From positions 1 to 5,838 of the forward strand of contig QMUK01000073.1 in NCBI GenBank assembly GCA_003660555.1: 5,838 bases of DNA. The letters run 5' to 3'. Made by a program: the position numbers and the translations under genes. The notes under the pieces are model-generated. The model searched no databases and was not told the origin of the DNA. It saw nothing but the letters and a program-made list of their open reading frames with translations. Positions within the stretch are counted from its first letter, which is position 1; each line of letters begins with the position of its first letter. This document shows, one piece after another, positions 5,609 through 5,838 of the stretch. Origin of the DNA: Thermococci archaeon. Its GTDB lineage: Archaea > Hadarchaeota > B88-G9.

Positions 5609-5680
5609 TAACTTGAAAAGAACAGAAGACCAGAAGAAAATATTCGGTAATTGGTGGAATTAAAACATAGATGTCCCACG

Positions 5681-5696
5681 AAGAAAAGTTTTTTAT
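5681..5696 (+). promoter_or_regulatory. BRE/TATA promoter for the secreted or anchored protein at the right edge
   Basis: AAGAAAAG (5681-5688) followed by TTTTTTAT (5689-5696) is a good match to an archaeal BRE plus TATA box. Transcription would begin near 5718, about ten bases before the ATG at 5728. This is among the best promoter-like sequences in the window. Confidence 0.5.
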
Positions 5697-5706
5697 TCTC
5701 TATTCT

Positions 5707-5720
5707 CCTAGAATTCTAGG
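5707..5720. promoter_or_regulatory. Perfect 14-bp palindrome at the predicted transcription start (operator candidate)
   Basis: CCTAGAATTCTAGG is an exact palindrome lying between the TATA box and the ATG at 5728, over the predicted start site. A dimeric repressor bound here would block initiation. Its right end also forms part of the weak ribosome site AGGGA (5718-5722). Confidence 0.4.
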
Positions 5721-5727
5721 GAACTAA

Positions 5728-5838
5728 ATGTCCAAGAAGCTCCTGATTCCCCTATTCGTCCTCGTACTAGCAATAGCCTCAGTCTTATTGGTTAGTAAAC
5801 TTCCAGAAATTAAACCCTCGAGGGATTGCGAAATGGAA
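5728..5838 (+). CDS. N-terminus of a secreted or membrane-anchored protein, cut by window edge
   Basis: The frame opens at the ATG at 5728 and stays open to the window end (37 codons). It starts MSKK, then has a hydrophobic helix at about residues 5-22 (LLIPLFVLVLAIASVLLV). After that it turns polar (KLPEIKPSRDCEME). This is a signal peptide or signal anchor, so the mature part should lie outside the membrane. There is no twin-arginine motif, so export would be by the Sec route and not by the nearby Tat system. C34 just after the membrane segment could be a redox, metal or lipidation residue, but too little is visible. The promoter 30-40 bases upstream and a weak AGGGA site support this start. 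The family cannot be named from this fragment. Confidence 0.65.
   Translation, partial: MSKKLLIPLFVLVLAIASVLLVSKLPEIKPSRDCEME

Larger units (their letters stand above)
4990..5727. other. Region without an intact gene
   Basis: No complete, convincing gene is visible here. The stretch holds a possible broken minus-strand frame (5096-5608), a small inverted repeat GCTCAA-TCT-TTGAGC (5054-5068), a larger hairpin-forming segment (5245-5310) and, at its right end, the promoter and palindrome of the next gene. I found no tRNA, rRNA, CRISPR repeat or clear insertion-sequence ends. Confidence 0.5.

Overview
The window reads as part of a thermophilic archaeon's chromosome, most likely a crenarchaeote (Thermoproteota) and possibly a member of the Sulfolobales. 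Supporting signs are BRE/TATA-type promoters, strong purine-rich ribosome binding sites, heavy AGA/AGG and ATA codon use, GTG/TTG starts, the archaea-type coenzyme A gene pair, a lone small TatA and a HEPN/MNT toxin-antitoxin pair. GC looks moderate by eye. The lineage is an inference; there is no rRNA or tRNA in the window to fix it.

Left part, minus strand (1-1731): a coenzyme A block. It has an unrecognised 124-aa gene, then coaBC, then the first 38 codons of a pantoate kinase that runs off the left edge. coaBC and the kinase overlap by four bases (ATGA), so they are probably co-transcribed and translationally coupled. The kinase makes 4-phosphopantoate. After phosphopantothenate synthetase (not in the window) adds beta-alanine, CoaBC carries the product on to 4'-phosphopantetheine.

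Centre, plus strand (1732-3724): a complete aldehyde dehydrogenase of the lactaldehyde dehydrogenase/non-phosphorylating GAPDH-like group, reading divergently from the coenzyme A block, followed by a complete tatA. A strong BRE/TATA element lies between the divergent units. I prefer the internal TTG at 1861 as the dehydrogenase start; that leaves a leader containing a 12-bp-spaced direct repeat.

Right part (3721-5727): nearly every reading frame looks damaged. A small gene coupled to tatA appears to carry a +1 frameshift. The MntA/HepT toxin-antitoxin pair (minus strand) has the start of HepT encoded in the antitoxin frame, a -1 shift before the rest of HepT, and perhaps another shift near the MntA start. 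From 4990 to 5727 there is no intact gene; one minus-strand frame of about 170 codons is interrupted by a single TGA. The cluster of lesions suggests a decaying accessory island, or a stretch of poor sequence.

Right edge (5689-5838): a good BRE/TATA promoter, a perfect 14-bp palindrome at the expected transcription start, and the first 37 codons of a secreted or membrane-anchored protein.
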